From Sphaerisporangium perillae (GTDB lineage Bacteria > Actinomycetota > Actinomycetes > Streptosporangiales > Streptosporangiaceae), in NCBI RefSeq assembly GCF_023276435.1, contig NZ_JALLPO010000036.1:43327-107326 (forward strand): a DNA stretch of 64,000 bases. The letters run 5' to 3'. The position numbers were made by a program, and so were the translations under genes. A model generated the notes under the pieces. That model saw nothing but the letters and a program-made list of their open reading frames with translations, was not told where the DNA came from and did no database searches. Positions 59,940 to 64,000 of this stretch are shown one piece after another. Every line of letters starts with the position of its first letter. The first letter of the stretch is position 1.

Positions 59940-60929
59940 ATGCCTGCTGACCGCCGGCTCGCGCTCCACGCGACGCTCCCCGACCGCTACGCCCGTTTTG
60001 AGGTCCTGGCTTCGACCGTCGACCATCTCGGCCGGCTCGTCGCCCTGGTTGCTGATCCCGCCCAGGGCTTCGTCTCCATCCCTCACTTCTCCGCGCTCCG
60101 GCCGCCTCCGCGCTATAACGCGATCGCTGTCATCTGCGACGAAACCGAAATCCACGAGATCCCGCTGGACGACCTCGGCCTGTGGTTCACCGACATCGAC
60201 ACCCTCGGCGACGGCGTCGTGCTGGCGGCCGCCCGATGCCCTCCTTCCGGCATACCGTACGAGCGCTACCTGGAGCCGGTGCCCAGTGATGAGCTCCTGC
60301 TCACCGCCAACGTCCGGCTGATCGACGGCGACGGGTGGACCCGGGCGGCCTTCTACGCGGGTGACGGCATCGAGCAGCTCATGACCGACCCGCAGGGGAA
60401 CATCTGGACCAGCTACTTCGACGAGTCGAACTACTGGGCTGCCAACCCGGACGGCACCTGTTCCAACCGATTCATGCTCGGCCTCGCCCGATGGGACAAA
60501 GGTGGAGGCCCGCCGTGGCTGGCGTCCGACACTCCAGGTGTCGTCTGGTGTGACTGCTACGCACTGAACGTCGGCCGCGAGACGGTCCACGCCTGCCCTT
60601 ACACCGACTTCCCGCTAGTCCAGATCGACGCGAATGGCATCCGTGCCGTCACGCCGAACCCTGTCACCAGATGTAGCGGCCTGGCCGTCTGCGGTCCCCA
60701 ACTCGCCTCTCTGGATCAGCGCGGTGTAAACGGCAAGTATCACTGGGAGATCCGCAGGGCCCGCAAGGAGGGCGGAGCTGTCGTGGAGACTGGCCGCGAG
60801 CCCCTGGTGCTGCCGGAAGGCCGGCTGCCGGCGGGCTGGGCGCGCGGCAAGATCGGCCGGGACTGGACACTGTGGCTGCACGAGGACGGCGACCGGCGGC
60901 GCTGGTACCGGTACGAAATCGATAGTTAA
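59940..60929 (+). CDS. Conserved hypothetical protein, beta-propeller-like
   Basis: 329 residues from ATG 59940. Successive strand-rich repeats: STVDHLGRLVALVADPAQGF, EIHEIPLDDLGLWFTDIDTL, LTANVRLIDGDGWTRAAFYA, then PQGNIWTSYFDESNY. Spacing and Gly/Asp-turns suggest a propeller. No signal peptide, so intracellular. I recall similar proteins of unknown function in Streptomyces-like genomes. No neighbour explains it. Confidence 0.75.
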   Translation: MPADRRLALHATLPDRYARFEVLASTVDHLGRLVALVADPAQGFVSIPHFSALRPPPRYNAIAVICDETEIHEIPLDDLGLWFTDIDTLGDGVVLAAARCPPSGIPYERYLEPVPSDELLLTANVRLIDGDGWTRAAFYAGDGIEQLMTDPQGNIWTSYFDESNYWAANPDGTCSNRFMLGLARWDKGGGPPWLASDTPGVVWCDCYALNVGRETVHACPYTDFPLVQIDANGIRAVTPNPVTRCSGLAVCGPQLASLDQRGVNGKYHWEIRRARKEGGAVVETGREPLVLPEGRLPAGWARGKIGRDWTLWLHEDGDRRRWYRYEIDS

Positions 60930-60947
60930 AGCCTGCCTGGCTCCCCG

Positions 60948-60986
60948 CAATCCGCCAGGGCTCGAACCCCGAACCTACGGATTAAA
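60948..60986 (-). repeat. Degenerate 3' half of a tRNA-Lys: att-site remnant
   Basis: The minus strand reads CTTTAATCCGTAGG, then TTCGGGGTTCGAGCCCTGGC, very close to the anticodon arm to T-arm of actinomycete tRNA-Lys(CUU). The 5' half and a paired acceptor stem are absent, and the T-stem has lost a base. Probably an old attachment site. Confidence 0.6.
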
Positions 60987-61095
60987 GCCGGAAGAAGATC
61001 GTCTCCTGACGCCCATCGGCATCTCTTTGCCCCTGCCCAGAGCCCCAATTCACTTGATCGGCCTCTACCGGCATCTACGGCCGTCTGGGGACGCA

Positions 61096-61114
61096 GTTAG
61101 CATCCGTGTTAGCA
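61096..61114. repeat. Tandem GTTAGCA pair, 12-bp period
   Basis: GTTAGCA at 61096-61102 and 61108-61114, separated by TCCGT, about 110 bp from the tRNA-Lys remnant. Same geometry as the pairs near the tRNA-Phe and tmRNA-type sites. Confidence 0.55.
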
Positions 61115-61325
61115 AGGTCATCGATCCAGCCGTACCCTCCATGCCTGATCGCACAAGAGGTGAGCTCTTCGATGCGAACTGCGGGCGGGGCCAACGTCGC
61201 GAGGCGCTACGACCGCGCCGCGTACCGGTGGTGTGTGCAGCCCGCCGCGAGATACATTCCGGTTGTCTGCTGTGTGTAGGCGAGATGCTTGCATATTGTG
61301 CGGGACTGGGGCGGGGGCCACAGGC

Positions 61326-61721
61326 ATGGGAGGGTCCTTGGCTGTTTGGCTGAGTATCGAGAGTGAGAACGCCTCCGATACGTTGCGAGACCTCTACGGC
61401 TGGTTGTCGGAGGAACCGGAGTCGCGGGGGCGGGTGAAGCTGCGGGAGCGGGAGCCTGAGCCGGGTGCGCTGGGGCCGGTCGTTGAGGTATTGCAACTCG
61501 CGCTGGGCAGCGGGGTGTTTGCTTCGACGGCCACCGTGCTGGTCACCTGGTTGCGGACCCGACGCGGCACAGTGAGCCTGAAGCTCAGTCGTGAGGGCCA
61601 GGCAAGTTTGGAAGTGACGGCCACGGGTGTCAAGAATCTGGACGCGGCAGCGACCAAAGCGCTTACCGAGCACATCGCGCAGGTTCTGAACGACGCCGGG
61701 GCGAGCGATGAGACCGGATGA
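61326..61721 (+). CDS. EACC1-like small conflict-system component
   Basis: 131 residues. N-terminal strand and helix (NASDTLRDLYGWLSEEPESR), RVKLREREPEPGALGPVVEV, a hydrophobic helix (SGVFASTATVLVTWLRTRRG), then a short strand region (TVSLKLSREGQASLEVTATG). The order and the LRDLYxWLxxEPExRGRV start match the effector-associated constant component EACC1 that I know from actinobacterial NTP-dependent conflict systems. ATG 61326 is chosen; TTG 61338 has a better-placed GGAGGG. It overlaps the caspase-nSTAND gene by 14 bp, so the two work together. Confidence 0.8.
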   Translation: MGGSLAVWLSIESENASDTLRDLYGWLSEEPESRGRVKLREREPEPGALGPVVEVLQLALGSGVFASTATVLVTWLRTRRGTVSLKLSREGQASLEVTATGVKNLDAAATKALTEHIAQVLNDAGASDETG

Positions 61722-63846
61722 GTCGCATGGGTTGATGCTGGCCCGGCCAGGTGTTCGGGTGCTGCTGGTCGGATCCGGCGCATACACGATCGAATCGCGG
61801 CTGTCCTCCGTGCCCGCGGTTGAGCGAACAGTCGCCGATCTGGGCCGCTGTTTGATCGAGCGGGCCGGACTTGATCCGGATCACCTGAGCATGCTGGTGA
61901 ACCCGAAAGATCCTCAAGAGGTCGGTTCTGCCCTGGTCGACGTCGTCGGCCAGGCCGAGGACGTCTTGATGTTGTACTACGTGGGCCATGGTCTGCTTGA
62001 CACGCGTGGTCAGCTGCATCTGGGCACCCGCTCGGCAGTGGATCTGACCCAAGGTATCGCCAGCCATCAGGCGCTGCCTTATTCCACGATCGCTGAGGTG
62101 CTGTCGGGGTGCCGGGCGAAGCTCGTGTTGATCGTGCTGGATTGCTGTATTTCCGGGCGGGCGCACGCGGTGATTCAGCAGGGCCTGGATCCGGTATTCG
62201 CTCCTGCTCGACATGGTAGTTACGTGCTGGCTGCGGCGGGGCGCGATGAGGCGGCCTGGGCGGTGGAAGGGGAGCGGCATACCGCTTTCTCCGGGGCATT
62301 GATCTCCGTGCTGGCCGGAGGTGACCCAAGGGCCGGGCTGTACCTGACAGTGGACGATGTTTATCGGTCGCTGTCGGTCGCGCTGGACGAGCAGGGGTTG
62401 CCGGTACCTCGCCGACAGGCCACCGGATTCGGTGAGCGGCAGCCTCTGACCATCAACCCGGCCCGCTCTCACCTAGACGGTGAGCAGGTTGGACGGGAGA
62501 GCCCCTATCCGGGGTTGGCTTCGTTCGGGCCGCAGGACGCGAACGTCTTCTTCGGCCGGAGCGAACTGACTGCTCAGCTAGTTGATCGCGTCGCCGACCA
62601 ACTGGTCCGCCAGGAGCCTTTACTTGTGGTGGGCCCTTCTGGGGCGGGTAAATCGTCGTTGTTGCGGGCCGGGCTGATTCCCGCGCTGGAACAGGCGCAG
62701 GGAACCGGGGTGGTGGTGTTCACGCCCGGCCAGGACCCGGTGGGCGTGCTGGCGCAGCGGTTTGCTCCCCTGGATGGCTCGCTGCCGGGTGAGGTGAGGC
62801 AGACCCTGATGTCCGATCCCGATCGGCTGCGGGTTTTGCTGGCCGGGTCTGAGCAGCGGGTTCTCATTGTGGATCAGTTCGAGGAATTGTTTACTCAATG
62901 TCAGGAGGAGTCGCAGCGTCGCGTTTTTCTTGCCACGTTGCACGCCGCGTGTGCCGTCGCGGTTGTCGTCATCGGGGTGCGCGCTGACTTTTTCGGTAAG
63001 TGCGTGGGTTACCCCGAGTTAGCAGCCGGTCTGGAACATCCGGTGGTCGTCACACCGATGACGGTGGCGCAGTTACGTGCGGCCATCGAGGGGCCGGCTC
63101 GGGTGGCTGGGCTCACCGTCCAGCCCGGCCTGGTCGGCCTGTTGCTAGAGGATGTCGGAGCTGACCTGGACGCCAGTGGCTCCGCAAGCGTGTTGCCGTT
63201 GTTGTCGCACGTGTTGTTGGCGATCTGGCAACGTCGCGAGGGCGATATGTTGACCGTGGCCGGCTATCTGGCGACCGGGGGGGTCAGTCGGGCGTTGGCT
63301 AAGACGGCCGATGCGACTTTGGCGGGGCTGGATTTACCTGGCCAGTCGGCCGTCAAGCAGTTCCTGCCCCGGTTGGTGCGGCTGGGAGAGGGTGCCGAGG
63401 ACACCCGCATCAGGATCCCCATTACTGACTTGCTACCGGTCGCCGATGAGCGTGATGGGGCTTGGCGGCAGGCCCTGGACCGTTTTGTCGCAGCGCGTCT
63501 GCTGACTGTGGACGCGGACACGGTCGAGATTAGTCATGAGGCGTTGATTCGCGCTTGGCCTCGATTACGCGAGTGGATCGCCGTTAACCGGGCTGCGTTG
63601 CTGGCCCGTCAGCGGCTCGATCACCAGGCTCGGGACTGGGCCGATCATCAGGAGGATCCGTCCTATCTATTCAGCGGGACTCGGCTGGTCGACGCTGAGG
63701 AAGCGCACGCGCAGTGGAAGGGAGATCCGGCCGGGTCCCCGCTAGTCTCGGAGCGCTCTGAGCGGTTTCTCCGCGCCAGTATCCAGGCCCGGCAACGAGC
63801 GATACGGGCCAGTGATCCGCCCTACGCTTTCCGGACAGCTGCTTAA
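61708..63846 (+). CDS. Caspase-nSTAND ATPase, C-terminus cut by IS3-type element
   Basis: 712 residues. Caspase-like peptidase (about 10-240): His94 in YYVGHGLLDT, Cys146/147 in IVLDCCISGRAH. Then a conflict-type nSTAND ATPase: SPYPGLASFGPQDANVFFGR, Walker A VVGPSGAGKSSLLRAGLIPA (~309-317) and Walker B RVLIVDQFEELFTQC (~385). SHEALIRAWPRLREWIAVNR is the helical winged region. Relatives continue with a membrane helix and WD40-type sensor. Here native sequence stops at about 63812 (RAIRAS) and the last ten codons come from an IS end. The effector is intact but the sensor is missing. Possibly a suicide/defence protease. Confidence 0.88.
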   Translation: MRPDESHGLMLARPGVRVLLVGSGAYTIESRLSSVPAVERTVADLGRCLIERAGLDPDHLSMLVNPKDPQEVGSALVDVVGQAEDVLMLYYVGHGLLDTRGQLHLGTRSAVDLTQGIASHQALPYSTIAEVLSGCRAKLVLIVLDCCISGRAHAVIQQGLDPVFAPARHGSYVLAAAGRDEAAWAVEGERHTAFSGALISVLAGGDPRAGLYLTVDDVYRSLSVALDEQGLPVPRRQATGFGERQPLTINPARSHLDGEQVGRESPYPGLASFGPQDANVFFGRSELTAQLVDRVADQLVRQEPLLVVGPSGAGKSSLLRAGLIPALEQAQGTGVVVFTPGQDPVGVLAQRFAPLDGSLPGEVRQTLMSDPDRLRVLLAGSEQRVLIVDQFEELFTQCQEESQRRVFLATLHAACAVAVVVIGVRADFFGKCVGYPELAAGLEHPVVVTPMTVAQLRAAIEGPARVAGLTVQPGLVGLLLEDVGADLDASGSASVLPLLSHVLLAIWQRREGDMLTVAGYLATGGVSRALAKTADATLAGLDLPGQSAVKQFLPRLVRLGEGAEDTRIRIPITDLLPVADERDGAWRQALDRFVAARLLTVDADTVEISHEALIRAWPRLREWIAVNRAALLARQRLDHQARDWADHQEDPSYLFSGTRLVDAEEAHAQWKGDPAGSPLVSERSERFLRASIQARQRAIRASDPPYAFRTAA

Positions 63847-64000
63847 CGGCTAATTCACGCTGCGAGCTGCTGGTTCAGGTACTCGTCGTGGACCTGTTGC
63901 GGGGTCCGGTAATCGAGTCCTGAGTGGCGGCGCCTCGAATTGTATCGGAATTCGATGTAACGAGCAACGTCGCGGCGGGCTCGTTCGCGAGTCGGATATT
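63813..64000 (-). mobile_element. IS3-family insertion sequence, one end (runs off window)
   Basis: The end begins around TGATCCGCCC at 63813, which looks like an IS3-type terminal repeat (TGA-CCGCCC). The minus-strand transposase then reads from the right edge. The element has interrupted the nSTAND gene. Confidence 0.65.
63855..64000 (-). CDS. IS3-family transposase OrfB, C-terminal end (partial)
   Basis: The minus strand gives RERARRDVARYIEFRYNSRR then RHSGLDYRTPQQVHDEYLNQ and QLAA with a stop at 63855. The YIEFRYNSRRRHSxLxYxTP segment is the classic C-terminal signature of IS3-family DDE transposases, next to the catalytic Glu helix, which lies outside the window. Only the last ~48 codons are visible. 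Confidence 0.88.
   Translation of the reverse strand, partial: YPTRERARRDVARYIEFRYNSRRRHSGLDYRTPQQVHDEYLNQQLAA

Larger units (their letters stand above)
60930..61325. other. Gene-free stretch before the conflict module
   Basis: Contains the tRNA-Lys remnant and the GTTAGCA pair, plus the promoter region of the EACC1-like gene. No supported coding sequence. Confidence 0.45.

Noticed and set aside
54475..61114. CRISPR array, because of several short repeats
   Set aside because: Repeats occur as single pairs with 11-12 bp period and different motifs; there are no regular 30-bp repeats with spacers and no cas genes.

Overview
The window is very GC-rich DNA with actinomycete gene content. It carries a near-textbook BldC (67 residues) beside a valine/leucine dehydrogenase, an arrangement known from Streptomyces, plus many TetR, LuxR, LacI and NarL-type regulators, F420-type oxidoreductase, GAF-ANTAR and SARP-like fragments. 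I infer a filamentous actinomycete, possibly Streptosporangiales; the order is a guess from gene style and cannot be proved here.

Region 1 (1-9.8 kb) is core-like: Val/Leu dehydrogenase, a conserved partner, bldC, a TetR and a LacI regulator, a secreted peptidoglycan amidase, a GH20 hexosaminidase, pyrD and a GAF-ANTAR protein. Region 2 (9.8-40 kb) is accessory regulatory and redox DNA: several TetR-enzyme pairs, two NarL-type two-component genes, an ECF sigma with a likely anti-sigma, and two large LuxR/ATPase regulators. Gene remnants are scattered through it: a monooxygenase, an SDR and an NTF2-like gene with central deletions, an NB-ARC ATPase without its P-loop, and an IS110 transposase. 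Region 3 (40.5-48.8 kb) is a coherent operon. It holds a GntR regulator, a BMP/ABC transporter (ATPase, two permeases, lipoprotein), a biuret-hydrolase-like cysteine hydrolase and an allophanate hydrolase, and ends in a very strong hairpin. It looks like uptake and breakdown of biuret-type nitrogen. Region 4 (48.8-54.4 kb) has a broken integrase, an alcohol dehydrogenase, a cluster of gene fragments, a DesK/NarL-type two-component pair and an Lnt-like acyltransferase.

Region 5 (54.4-64 kb) is an integration hot spot. Two perfect 44-bp copies of the 3' half of tRNA-Phe (54475 and 59043) bracket 4.6 kb containing two truncated integrases, the 3' end of a tmRNA or tRNA, a lipoprotein, a GtrA-family protein and a frameshifted DUF6188-like gene. 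A tRNA-Lys 3' remnant lies at 60.95 kb. Around these sites I see seven short tandem direct repeats spaced by one helical turn (11-12 bp), which look like integrase arm-type sites.

Beyond them, at the window's end, is a two-gene conflict (defence/suicide) module: a small EACC1-like protein overlapping a caspase-nSTAND ATPase. The ATPase is cut before its expected C-terminal sensor region by the end of an IS3-family element. This module and the helical-phase repeats are the most interesting signals in the window.
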